A stretch of DNA of 64,000 nucleotides from Flectonema sp. DT1601 (lineage: Eukaryota > Euglenozoa > Diplonemea > Diplonemida > Diplonemidae). Positions within the stretch are counted from its first letter, which is position 1. Every line of letters begins with the position of its first letter. Positions 45,906-57,376 of the stretch are shown piece after piece. A program made the translations under genes and the position numbers. The DNA lies in contig OZ025860.1 in assembly GCA_964019425.1 (NCBI GenBank), positions 310,001 to 374,000 on the forward strand, in the 5' to 3' direction. The notes under the pieces were generated by a model that was not told where the DNA came from, did no database searches, and was given only the letters and a program-made list of their open reading frames with translations.

Positions 45906-46352
45906 AGACTACTGTCGCAACTGAATATCAAAAAAAAAAAAAAAAAAAGAAATATTTTTTGTTGTGCTCGTCACTATTCCTTACAAATCGCTTTATTGAA
46001 TTTCATTTTATTTATTTTTTTCTTTTTCAGGACAAAAACAACATTTTGAATTTTTTTAAAAAAAAGAGTGAACTTTTTTTTTTTTTTTCCCCCAACAAAT
46101 ACAAAAAAAAATACGGGAAAAAAAAAAAAAGCCATCATCATACCTAAGTGGTAAGTAGCACAAAGCATCAAAAACTAATTAAATTTTATGCATGGCATCT
46201 CATTAAAATGATAAGGTATCATTCTTGCTACGATGGTTATGGTCATCAGGATCACGTAAAAGAATGTATGACAGCCTGATGTCATTTTATGTATGAGTTT
46301 TATTGTTTTTTAAAAAAAAACAAAAAAATCGGTAAACCCCACTACTTTTTAC

Positions 46353-46450
46353 GTTTTTTTTACTCACACCGTTGTTTTGTTGTGCGCAATTAGTACAAAA
46401 TCCTAATAAAGGAATAGGTACGCTGCCACAATTCTCCGAACAATGGGCTG
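46353..46450 (+). repeat. Dispersed repeat R5, copy 2
   Basis: TTTTTTTTACTCACACCGTT, AATCCTAATAAAGGAATAGG and GCTGCCACAATTCTC; see 44992. Confidence 0.7.
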
Positions 46451-46589
46451 TAGGCGCAAAAAAAAACAAAAAGAAAATTGTATTTAAAGGAAATAAAGAC
46501 AAACGAAACTATACCTATAATAAATCGTTCTGCTACTTATTCCTTTTTTTTTTTTATTGACTTTTGATCAATGACTTCTTGGGACCTAT

Positions 46590-46700
46590 ATTAGCCGAAG
46601 TATAATATTATTTATTTTTTTTTAAACCCCCGGGAAGAAAACACATGCTAGTGGTTCTTTTTGCTTTTCTTTGCCGGAATCTAAAATTCTATCTTTTTTT
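46590..46700 (+). repeat. Dispersed repeat R4, copy 2
   Basis: TTTAAACCCCCGGGAAGAAA, ACACATGCTAGTGG and TTTTCTTTGCCGG; see 35190. Confidence 0.65.
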
Positions 46701-47462
46701 TTTTTTTTTTTTTTGACTTGATTTGCGAGCTAATAATTGAAGTCTTTAATTTTTAACTGAACACAAAAAAAAACCCGTCAAAAAGAAAAAAAAAAAAAGT
46801 AAAGGGGAAAAAAAGAGGATTTATAAAATGTGCTACTAACATTATTCTTACCCCATACAACAAAAGAAACTAAGCCTTGTTCGAGTATGGAGTAACAAAG
46901 GGAGAAAAAAAATTTAAATAAATAAAATAAACTACTATAAAGAAATATTTACTAACCAAGATTTACTGACGTAATTCTACTGATATGTACATAACTCACG
47001 AATCGTACAAAAAAAAAAAAAGGTTGTAAACCAAAGGAGACAATCACAATACTCCAATCTGATGACAGAGTAACAAACACCTGTACACAAAAAACAATCT
47101 TAAAGGAGAATAATTTGAAAAAAAAAAAAAAAAAAAAAAAATGACATAAGTCGCAAATAAGTCAAAAAAAAAAAAACTCAATGCAAATTCCATTGAACTC
47201 GATAAAAAAAATGTCGGAGAAAACTCGAAATGAGATCAACGCTGAATCAACATGTATGCTCGTCAGGTCATCGAAATATATAAAGAGTACTACTGCAACA
47301 GATAGTCAAAATAACAATAATAATTTTATAGTGATAAGTTTTGTTACAGATATATTTCTATTAAAAAAAAAATATATCCCCCCCGAGTAAGAGGGGAAGA
47401 GGAAAAAAAAAATTTTGTGTAAAAAGAATCAACACACTGTATTCCCCTATTTATTTATTTTT

Positions 47463-47556
47463 ATTTACGAAGCACAAAAAGAAATCAAGGGAAAAGCTCA
47501 CAGGTAACAGCTAGATCGCTACCAGCCAACCGTGAAACTCTCACAGAGGAATATAG
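47463..47556 (+). repeat. Dispersed repeat R6, copy 2
   Basis: TTATTTACGAAGCACAAA, then TAGATCGCTACCAGCCAACC and GTGAAACTCTCACAG; see 20042. Confidence 0.75.
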
Positions 47557-47616
47557 CTTCAACTCCTCTGAATTATTAAAAAATGAAAAAAAAAAAAGAA
47601 GAAAAAAAAAAGAGTT

Positions 47617-47742
47617 GTTGGGGAGTTTACTGTTTGGGGCGTATTTATAATGATATAAATACATGTATTGTATCAAAAGTAACTAGTATAAAACATTAGT
47701 AATTCATGAAAACAGTGACTAAAAGTAGTATTGTCTGGGGGG
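47617..47742 (+). repeat. R2 repeat, diverged copy
   Basis: GGGGAGTTTACTGTTTGG, ATTGTATCAAAAGTAACTAG and AAAACAGTGACTAAAAGTAG keep the R2 order. Confidence 0.6.
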
Positions 47743-48929
47743 TTTGACAACGGGTGTGGGTAAATATGACGAATTGATGAGTGAGGGAAATCACACATAA
47801 AAACCAAAGCCAAAACGAAAAAAAATATAAATATATATTTATACCTAGAAACCATCCAAGATAAAATTTTCCCTTCCACAATTATCTGAGATTTCTGGTT
47901 TCTAAATAGCAGCCTTACCCCATTTTACTCCGTGGTGAATAGATCCCGGGAGCACCTAGCTCTGTTTTCTTTTCTTTTATTTTTTTTTTTAACGATTAAA
48001 ATAATTTTTGACACTGGAATTGACAACCACATGAGTCACTACTTTGTGATGAAAAATACATCCATAATTTCGTTTTTTTTTCTTTTGTTAAAGCTGGGTT
48101 GCCTATTTAGTAATATTTAGCTTATCTTATATAAGAAAAGACTTAACTTCCTAATAAAAAAAGAAAAGAAAAGAAAAGAAAAGAAGAAAAAAACAAAACA
48201 AAAAACGAAATCAGACAACAAAATAAGAGAGAGCGGGGATATTTTTTTTTCTTTTTTTTTTATTCCCTGAACAAAAAGATTCATCTTTTTATTTTCTTTT
48301 TAAAAAATGTTATCTTCTCATTTTTATTTATTTTTTTTTTATTCTTTTTTGTTTGGTGCATGTATAATCAATAATTTTCCTATTTTTCCTTTAAAAAAAT
48401 TAATAGGAAAGACGAGCATAAAAAAAAAAAAGAGCAAGAAAAAAAGACTTTATTTTTTTATTTTTTTTTTATTTTCCCTCAGTGATAAAAAGACAAACAG
48501 AACACAGCAAAAATATATATTGATAGCGAAATGTTGAGGATGGGACATGCCCGTAGCAGCATGGTTCCGACATCCGTAAAAAAAATAATAACTACAACGC
48601 TCCTACAAAAGGAACCGCTATTGAGCATATATATGCAAATGCACACCAATAACAAAATAGTTTTATATTTCCTCAAAAGGAAATGGTGCCTCCTTCTTCC
48701 TATACCAAAACAAAAGAGTTCACACCTGTATACATGTTTATACGCTAATTAAATTGCGCAGAAACTGCAGCCCAAGGCCACAATGGGGGCTATAAGACTG
48801 CTATTCTTCTATGGAAAAAAAAAAAAGAAAAAGAGTGGAGGAAGTCTGCAAATCCAGTACTAAGTCAGTCAGGCTGCTGGTTATATTTATTGAGAAAAGA
48901 AAAAAAAGAAGAAGAAAAAAACCAACGTT

Positions 48930-49215
48930 GCATGCTACCTAGGGTTACATGAAAAGGCTGGTTGTCTGAAATCAAAGGGTCAGAGATCATCACCCTGTCT
49001 TTGCCATTCGCATCCACCAGAGACCCTACTGCACAAAGGAGTGCAGCTTTCCAGGATAATTGTCCCTGTCCTGCTTGATGCATTTCAAGGGACAATCATT
49101 CCTTCAAAAAGAGGCGATTACGTCATCCAGGGGCCAGTGGACATGGTCAACAGGATCGTCACTGTGTTGTCAGTTCAATGCACCTCCACAACACTTCTGG
49201 TCCTCTGAAAATAAC
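48930..49215. other. Mixed-composition island with open frames on both strands
   Basis: About 285 bp without A/T runs and clearly richer in G+C than its surroundings. The plus strand is open from about 48935 to a TGA at 49206 (RIIVPVLLDAFQGTIIPSKR and GDYVIQGPVDMVNRIVTVLS), and a minus frame is open over part of it (SWKAALLCAVGSLVDANGKD). It contains an inverted pair GGATAATTGTCCC / GGGACAATCATTCC. It could be an exon, a gene relic, or an inserted fragment. I cannot decide which strand, if any, is coding. Confidence 0.35.
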
Positions 49216-49784
49216 TTTATCAAATCTGTATTTTTAAAAAAATTTAGAAAGGGCAAAAAAAAAAAAAAAAAAAATTCTGTTTTTTTTTATTTTTCCCCTC
49301 TCTCAGTAGCTTTGTGACAGGACGCAAATAAGGACGCCACAATGTCTACGTCGCTAAGAGCATTACAAGGGGAGACGTGGAATACAAAACTATGCCTCGA
49401 TAGTTGCTTAGGATTTAAAATCTGATTTTTTTTATTTCTTTTTTTTTATGTTTGTTTTTTTTATTACCAAGAGATCGTGTATTATTTTCTTTTTCACTCT
49501 GATAACGATCTCCATTAAACATTAAAAAAAAAAAAATCGAAGGGAGAAAGAAAGAAATTAGGAAGGAATAGAGAAAACAAAATACACCTCGATGTCTGTT
49601 GCGACACCCCTACCAGAAACGGTTTAGGGGTAAGCAATGTGGGAACCCTTTCAAAGGTACAGAAGTTCCTTTCCACACGGTAGTTTAACACAACAGCTTC
49701 CAAATTAATCGGAGAACTGCATTAGAAAGCGGATTAAAAAAAGAGGATGTGAAATCGCATTACAAAGGGAAAAAAAAGAATTGT

Positions 49785-49895
49785 CTGGGGGGGGTTGATT
49801 GTTTGACAATGTAGAAAACAGTAATAAGTTTCTTTTTTCATACTAAGATAATAAAAGGTTAAAACTGAAGAAAAAAAAATGACAGAAGCTTAAGC
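49785..49895 (+). repeat. R2-related repeat, subfamily b
   Basis: GATTGTTTGACAATGTAGAA, CAGTAATAAGTTTC, then GTTAAAACTGAAG; closest to 50470-50575. Confidence 0.65.
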
Positions 49896-50469
49896 TTCAT
49901 AATTTTAGAATAAGTTAGCTTTAAAAAAAAAGCCAGATAATTGTCTGGAACGGGGGGGTGAAAAAGAAAAAAAGATAATACCTCGTAAATTTAATGAGTC
50001 TGATGTATCAAAAAAAAAAAAAAAAAAAAAAAAAAGCCTGACTCATGTTCTGTTAACCAAACAAAAAAAGTAAGTATCGACTCGTATCTACTCTAAAAAA
50101 ACGTCATTATCAAAAAGACCACCATTTTGAAGCAGTATAAGGGGGTCAACAGATGACTTTAATGTAGTTCATGCGGGAAAAAAAAAAAAAAAAAAAAAAA
50201 AATCGTAAATCAACTGTAGTAAAAATCTGAGATAACGTCACTGAATGCATTTTTTGCTTAAGGCAAAAAGTAAATAAATAAATAATAAAATATAATTTAA
50301 AAAAAAAAAAAAAAGAAGAAAAAAAGAAAAACCTAGATTGCGGTAGGCTTTTCGACAGAAATTGGCTGTCAAGTAGAAGGACCGAAAACCATAAGTACAA
50401 AAAAATAATGAAAAATGAAAAATGAAAGCGAAGGGAATTATCGAAAAGTAACCCACAACACAATTTTAA

Positions 50470-50575
50470 AAGGAGGTGATAGTTTGACAATGTATAAAAT
50501 AGTAATAAACTTTTTTTCATATTAAGATAAAGTAATAAGGTTAAACTGAAGAAATAACAGAAGATTAAGCGGCGA
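50470..50575 (+). repeat. R2-related repeat, subfamily b
   Basis: AGGAGGTGATAGTTTGACAA, TAGTAATAAACTTTTTTTCA, GGTTAAACTGAAG, ACAGAAGATTAAG. Confidence 0.65.
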
Positions 50576-50643
50576 TTAATTTTTTGAATAGTTGGCAATT
50601 TGAATGGGGAACTAAAAAAAAAAAAAAAAAAAAATGTCGAGGG

Positions 50644-50682
<39 letters not shown>

Positions 50683-50962
50683 TTGTTTGTTGCTGGTAAT
50701 TGTTGTTTTTATTGTTATTGTTTGGTTTTAAAAAACAAATCTTTTTCTTTTTCTGATTAGAAAAAAAAAAAAATACAAAAAAAAAAAAAAGATATCCTTC
50801 GGCTTCACAGATAGATGGAATTTTTTGGACAGAAGTGTCTTTCACTGTTAAAAAGACATTATCTTTATCACTCCCACCACCCCTAAAGAAAAAAAATACA
50901 TTTCGCAATGTATTAACTTTTCAACAGTATTCCGGAATAGGATAAATACGGTTTGGTTTGGT

Positions 50963-51098
50963 TGTAGCGCCCTACAAATCAGCCCATATTTGGGCTCTTT
51001 AAAAAAAACGGCTGAAATCGAAAAAAAAATATGGACTGACTATGGGCTCACTAAGGTATCGTATTTGGTAGGCGCATTGCTCTACTTTCCCTTATTAT
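50963..51098 (+). repeat. Dispersed repeat R3, copy 2
   Basis: GTAGCGCCCTACAAATCAGC, hairpin AGCCCATATTTGGGCT, then ACGGCTGAAAT; see 24004. Confidence 0.75.
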
Positions 51099-51826
51099 AG
51101 CGTGTTTTTTTTCTTGAACTTAAACAACAGAGTCAGTTTTGAACACTTTTACAAGAATAAAACAAAGAACCCGCCAATAGCAAATCTCATATTTCTCATG
51201 GGCTACAACCCTTGATAAGAAATGTATTTTTACTAAATACCACTTTTTTTTTTTGAGGCGAAAAGTGAAAAATATAAACTCGTTGAGGTGGAGTAATATA
51301 GTGGTGGGGGGTAAATTTTGATACTTTTTCTTTTTTTTTGAGGTCTCACACGGGTAGGGACTTTCACCCAAACTTCTATCGAGGCATACTACACATCATT
51401 TTCCCTTTTGCTAATTTTTGAAAAAATGCAATAAAAAAAGGGGGGAAAAAATGGGTATGACCCTTCATTTTTTAAAAAAGGAATTACTTAAACAAGAACA
51501 AAAGAATAAAGAAAAAAAAAATTAAAAAATTAAAAAAAAGTGTGAATAATGCAAGAATATAAGATGGAAAAAGAATTCTGCCCAAAAATTGCAAATAACC
51601 AGTTAAAGTTTCGCAAAAAGAGCGGTGCAACGCAAAAATAAACGTGCATAACGTATAATATTCTACTTGGTATTTACAACTCGATAAATTTTTTTTTTTT
51701 TTTTTTTTTGTTGCGACAGAGACTGCCACTTCAAATTACCAAAATATTCATGTCAAATTGTTCTTTCCTTTTCTTCTTTTTTTTTTTTTTTTTTTTGTAA
51801 AGAACAACAAAAAAAAAAACAAAAAA

Positions 51827-51858
<32 letters not shown>

Positions 51859-52250
51859 GACAAAGAAAAACCAAAAAAGAGGAAAGTTCGCGTACATAAG
51901 TTGCTGAAATTATTATTACTATATATTTTATTAAAAGAGAGAACGAAATAAACAAAGGGAAAAAAAAGAAATTTAATTCGTAAGTTTTTTTAAAAAAAAA
52001 AAAAAAAAAAATCTTTGTCTCACCCCAAAGCACACACACCATCGGAGAACATACACGGGAAAGCTAGTTGAATTCATTAGCTAGCAAGATTGAAAACTAA
52101 ATTAGAAAAAACGTTAATTGATGTTTGCTGACGACAGCAGCTGTGATTAAGATCAGAAATCTACTAACGATTATGAACAATACAAGAATGTGTTAAGACT
52201 ACAGCTTCTTAATAAAGTTGTATATAGTTTTTTTTTTTTTTTTTTTAGTT

Positions 52251-52736
52251 TTACGAATCGAATCTTGCTGACATCGTACGACGAAACCTATCAAGCATAC
52301 CATGAAGTTCTTGTGATGGTTGAGAATAGTGATCAGGCTCATCAGATAAACCGTTTTCAGATTGATCGGTGTCATCACAATCGATGTGTTTACACTTTAT
52401 CTGTAAAGGGACACCGTTTAGAACAGTGTTTCCGAATCTCTCTTTACGAGCAGCAAGAGTTTCTTTAAATTGATGAATGTGTAAATCAAAACACTCTCCC
52501 GAGCATCCACCATTCGTGTTATCATTAAATTTTTTACATCTCGTAAACTGACTGTGATGCAGTCTCCATTGAACCTGACACACCCTACAACGAAGAGCAT
52601 TAATCCCCTTCTTTATTCTCACATTATCCCAAGAATTATGATCACAAGGACAAGTCGGAGCTGGTGGTGGTGGTGTTTTCCGTGGAGTCGACGGCTGTGA
52701 AACCGCTGCTACAGAGCTGCTGTCCGTATCAGTCAT
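52251..52736 (-). CDS. CCCH-type zinc-finger protein
   Basis: A 161-residue protein. After a Ser/Pro-rich start (STPRKTPPPPAP), Cys29 and Cys31 open a Cys-rich part: WDNVRIKKGINALRCRVCQV, with a CxxC at 50-53, then QWRLHHSQFTRCKKF. Cys67, Cys78, Cys82 and His86 (spacing C-x10-C-x3-C-x3-H) make a CCCH-like finger, followed by LHIHQFKE. CCCH fingers usually bind single-stranded RNA, so a role in mRNA control is likely. The WxNVRxxxGxxxLRCRxCxxxW block before a finger resembles proteins of kinetoplastids and some other protists, from memory. The C-terminal third is acidic then basic (DCDDTDQSENGLSDEPD; MLDRFRRTMSARFDS). One exon, ATG start, TAA stop, isolated in repeat-rich DNA. Confidence 0.8.
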   Translation of the reverse strand: MTDTDSSSVAAVSQPSTPRKTPPPPAPTCPCDHNSWDNVRIKKGINALRCRVCQVQWRLHHSQFTRCKKFNDNTNGGCSGECFDLHIHQFKETLAARKERFGNTVLNGVPLQIKCKHIDCDDTDQSENGLSDEPDHYSQPSQELHGMLDRFRRTMSARFDS

Positions 52737-54670
52737 AATAAATATTTTTTTTTTTTTTAGCAGGGGGTGCCTAGTACGGAAAGCATAATAATAATAACAA
52801 CGATGCAGTCAAAACTATTCTTTTCGAGAAGCAATCCACTAACATCGTAGCCATCAAATTCGTAAACTGAAATACCTGAAAAAATGAGAATAATATAAGT
52901 TTTAATGAAACCTGTATAAAAAACAATTTGTTACATGTCAGCCACTAAAGTATTCCTCAAAGAGATGAGTTGATAATCGCAGCCTTCTTAGAATCGCAGA
53001 AAATAGTTAGTTACTATCATTAATTAGTTACTTAGTTATTTAATCCAACGTTACTGTATATTATGAGTGCTAGGTAACTCACAGTAACAGAGGACCCAAT
53101 CCGTAGCCATATCCGAAGATTTCGCATGGATTGTTGAAGTAGCATCGACTGAAGATTAATGAGTACCAATCTCCAGCTTTCCGTCTTCAAATAATAAGCA
53201 CTCTGTTTTCAGGATCCAAAAAGATTAAATGAGAGTCTTCAATTCTATAGATCACAACAAGATTGTGAGACAAAAATACTCGTCGGATACAACAAAACGT
53301 TTGCACAGAAAAACGAAACTGACCGTTTGTCTAGTTAGCAAAAGTTAACTAAACAACAAAACAACAACAACAACAACAACAAAAAGAAAAAAATGAAATT
53401 AATTTATCCTGAGGGCTGGCTGCAGATAATCAGCAGGTTAGACCAACCCTGCCGTTAGAATCAAAGCATTTTCATCAGGCATGCCGGTTTTTGAGTATTT
53501 TTTTTTTTTTTTTTCAATTATTGATTTTAAAATTGTTTTTTTTTTATACAAAAAATACCGGTTACCCAGTGAAACTAACGCAAGCCAAAAATGGGGCCCA
53601 CGTGTCGTTAGCATTCCAAACAAACAAACAAAAAAATAAAGAGGAGAGAAATTAAAAAAAATGATTTAAAAAAAAAAAAAAAAAAAAGTCCGTCCGCGAA
53701 TAGACAGCCATCTGACGAAGTAAAACGAGATAAGCGACGCAGCAATCGTCTGCTTTACGAAGTCCTCATAAAAACAAGTGACGCGTTAGCAACAAAAATC
53801 ATCACAGCAATGCAGCGCAAGGAGAGAGATTAATCAATGCGCCAAGTAAAGAATTCAATAAGATACCAAACAATAAATGCAACTTCCGAAATAGCGCGTA
53901 CAACGAAGTCGGTAAATGCCGGTGTGAATGTGAATGTGACTGTGACTGTGCTGAGGCAATCGGCTGACTCTAAGAAAAAGAATCACACAATAAAAAAGAA
54001 CGCAGAGGATAGTTATTAAATATTAAATAACTCAGAAACGGATCAAAAATCGCAGAAATTTCTGCAAAAAAAAAAAGGAATTGTTTTTTGTTGATGTAAG
54101 AAGTAAGAAAAAAATAGCACGTTTTTTTTTCAGTTGGAATGAACGAGTGTGTTCCTCTTTGGCTTTCAAAAGGTTACTCAAACAGTAACAAGCCATTAGT
54201 ACGAATGTTCGTGTTGCACAAATACTCTGGGAACGGAACGCTTTACACGTAGGAACTCAAGGTGGAATGTTTTTTTATTTTTTTTTAAAATCTCAAACCA
54301 GATCGGGATAGGCTACAATAATCGTATAGTTAGTAAGAAATTAACACAAACAACTATTTACCCTGGCTGAGTAATCTAACATAATACACTGGAGGTACTA
54401 CTAGAAAAGAGTATAGGACTTTTTTTGAAACTACCAAAGAGAAATGGGAAAACAAACCAGTCCCACCTGAATGTACGCACGAGAGTTAAAAGCATCAAGA
54501 CGTTGGATGTGTCTTTTTTTTCCGCAGTTCTGTTAGAAGCAGTCACCTTCTCTATAGAACTTGTGATGGTTTTCACCATCGTGCCTTCCAGAATGCATTG
54601 GCATGTGTGTAGCTCAGCTGGTTATTATTGAAGTCTGTAGAAAAGAAATCAGACATCCTTTCCTGGTGTG

Positions 54671-54757
54671 TTAACCCACTCAGGTTGAAAGCCGATACTT
54701 TATTGTTTCTCCCATGCGACAGGATTCTGTCTGCGTTTAACTGGCTAATCTGAATTA
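54671..54757 (-). mobile_element. R1 element, lacking the tail-side hairpin
   Basis: TTAACCCACTCAGGTTGAAA, then CCCATGCGACAGGATTCTGT and ACTGGCTAATCTGAATTA. The inner hairpin matches the 41216 copy exactly over CATGCGACAGGATTCTGTCT. Confidence 0.65.
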
Positions 54758-54969
54758 CTTTGCTCCAACATTGGACGAAGAAAGAAATCCACATAAAGCA
54801 TCAACGTACGTGACACAGAAACCCAAATATGACTGGGAAAAATTGACCAAAAAAATGAAAATTCGTTAGTTAAAGAAAATTGCTTGAGAAGGAACATAAA
54901 AAAAAAACGGGGAACTATACGTATCTGAGGCGATCATCATTACTCTTTTCCGCAGCAAGGCCAAGAGTC

Positions 54970-55000
<31 letters not shown>

Positions 55001-55378
55001 CTTACTTTAATTCGTTTTAAGTGACAGTCTGAGAGACGGTCATCAATTCTCTGCGCATCGACGCAACTACAGAAGTATGCACCCTTTTTAAGCTGAATAA
55101 GGAAGTTAGATTTTTATTCTGTTCTTGTTTCAAACCTGTCATAGGGTATTCATACCAGCGATATACACATCAATCCGATGTGATAAACTTGACACCAGAT
55201 GTAGCAATCGTGTGCATCAGAAATACATAAACAAAAAAAAAAAAAAGATTCCCTCCCTCTTTGATAATAGAAGAGGGGGTAACTAGAATGTCAGTGTAGA
55301 GTTTTTTTTCTTTTTTTTAAACAATTGTTATATCAAAGAAAACAGTTTGTTTGTTTTTTTGTTGTTGTTTTTTTTTTA

Positions 55379-55464
55379 TACCGACATAGTCGGAGAAGAA
55401 ATTTTTCAGATTGAAAGCCGTTATTTCTTCAACGAAATTACTTAAAGGTTGGAATCTGAATGGT
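55379..55464 (-). mobile_element. R1 element with tail-side hairpin
   Basis: CCGACATAGTCGGAGAAGAA, TTTTTCAGATTGAAAGCCGT, and GGAATCTGAATGG. The inner part is shortened. On the minus strand the hairpin is followed by an A-rich tail with AAC units. Confidence 0.7.
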
Positions 55465-55586
55465 TTTTTTTTGCCAACAGAAGTTAGTTTAGTTTAGTTA
55501 GCAAAATACAAACTGATGACTACGAGGGGTCTGGGTAGCCCGCATCAGTAAGGACCCAATCGCGAAGATTGTAGTTTCATAGTATT

Positions 55587-55611
55587 GGCTGGAAGTGATC
55601 GACTTCCAGCC
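55587..55611. other. Perfect 10-bp hairpin
   Basis: GGCTGGAAGT, loop GATCG, ACTTCCAGCC. It lies in a G+C-richer patch (55530-55635) without homopolymers. It may belong to a structured RNA or a repeat; no partner copy was found here. Confidence 0.5.
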
Positions 55612-56908
55612 TCCACCTTGCCCAGAGGCTAACAGGTTGTAAACAAGAAAAGAAAATAAAAGAGAAATGATCTGGGAGTGGGGGGAAGGTGAAAAAAATA
55701 AAAAATCTTCTTTCTTTCATATACATCTTTCTTTATAATACGACCACATGTGCCATATGCCCACACTCCACGAAAGAAAATAGAAACCCCCGGAACAGTA
55801 CCGAGGATCGTTCACCCCCAGTTGTCCAAAGCATTATAATTGTACTGTGGGCTTACCGAAAAGCTTTAGAAATGTACCACAAAAGATTTGGGCAGCACAT
55901 AGCCATATCACTCAGCAAGAAATGAAAACCAAAAGGATCAGGTAAGATGACAGTCAGTTTAAGGTCATAACTGCGCCGGACCGAGAAATAAACGAAAAAG
56001 TAAATTGATTACTTTTTTTTTTTTTTTTTAGAAAAAAAAGAGGGGAAAAAAAAAACTAAGGTCAAGTGGGGAAAAAGAAAGAAAAAAAAAAAAAGTGCAA
56101 ACATGTTATATTTTCTCAGTGATCGTAACTTCTTAAGCAACGAAGCCTGTAGTAACAAATAACCCGAACCACGTTTTTGCGTCCGTAGGACTCTCGCACG
56201 TAAGTATCAAGGTGGTTTGCAAAAAAAAAACTACAACAAAAAATCACAACCTCATCAATCAGCCAATGTGAATAAAATATAAACAACAAGACAAGAAAGA
56301 ATATTGTGCTAATCAGTGACCTTTGCTGCAGTGTTCGAACGGGGGGGGAAAAAAAAAAGTTTTGTTTCTCTGATTCACTTTCTAAAGAAAAGAAGATCTC
56401 GCGGGGTGACATCTAAAAACAAAAAGAGCTTTTTTCTCCATTTTCATTTCATAATTGCTGAACATAATTTGGTTTCAAAAAAAGACATAGAGAAATTCCG
56501 CCAAGAAAAAAAAAAGAATTAAATTACATTCTTGATTTTCTTCAATTTTTTTTTTGTTCTAAAAAACACTATTAGCAGTTGCCCCACAGACTCCTCTCTA
56601 GAGATTTTTCTCATGAGTAGCAACTAACATTTGGAAAAAAAAAAAACGAATTAAAACGAGCTGTTAATACAACCAAATGTACCAGCAAAAAAAAAAATAT
56701 AAGAAAAAACTTAAATTATTAACCGTTGCGTGAAATATAAATCGGCTTGAATCGTGAATGAAGTTATCGAACAACGATACACTTGCTTTTTTTTTTTTTT
56801 TTTTGCCACTTATTCAGATACACACATACATGCTAAAAAATAACATGTAGATAATAAAATACATGTCAGGCCAGAATAAGTCACCCAACGAATTAACAAG
56901 TTTTTCCA

Positions 56909-56947
<39 letters not shown>

Positions 56948-57376
56948 GAAAGGCGAAAGGCAGAAAAGTTTAAAGAAAGAAAACAGAAAAATAAATAATT
57001 ATTTTATCGACAATCTTTTATAAACCATCAACACGTGGTTTTGAGGGCTTTCAAAAAGTACCACAAACCCACCTCAAAACAAGTATTAAAGTAACGTTGC
57101 TAATAGAGAAATAAGGGAAGTTAGTGCTCGGGGAGAGCTTTTTGAAGGGAAAAAAAAAAGCGTACCAGCCAGGTGCATAAAATTTTGGAACCGTTAGCTA
57201 GAAACAACTTGTTGAGAAAAACAAAAAACAGATTTTGAGAGAGCAACGAAACTAACCTATAAAAAAACGTGTGAGATGTTGCATAAATGTTATAATAATA
57301 ATAAAAATAAATAAAATTAAAAAAAAAGGGTCTATCAAGCAGATCAAAACAGGCGTGAAACAGTTGCTCAGCGTTT

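Larger units (their letters stand above)
39967..52250. other. Gene-poor repeat desert
   Basis: About 12 kb of A/T runs and short repeats (R1-R6 copies listed apart). A frame at 42948-43205 (plus, 85 codons, true ATG, no homopolymer) and minus-strand pieces near 43370-43700 are possible exons without support. A mixed-composition island at 48930-49215 is listed separately. No firm gene. Confidence 0.5.
52737..57376. other. Gene-poor repeat stretch
   Basis: About 4.6 kb. The block at 53690-54020 has few homopolymers and one plus-strand frame that is open except for a single stop (NRQPSDEVKRDKRRSNRLLY..., then MRQVKNSIRYQTINATSEIA...); it may be an old or spliced gene but has no other support. 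R1 copies are at 54671 and 55379, and a strong hairpin at 55587. The rest is A/T runs, including an A35 tract near 56910. Confidence 0.45.
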
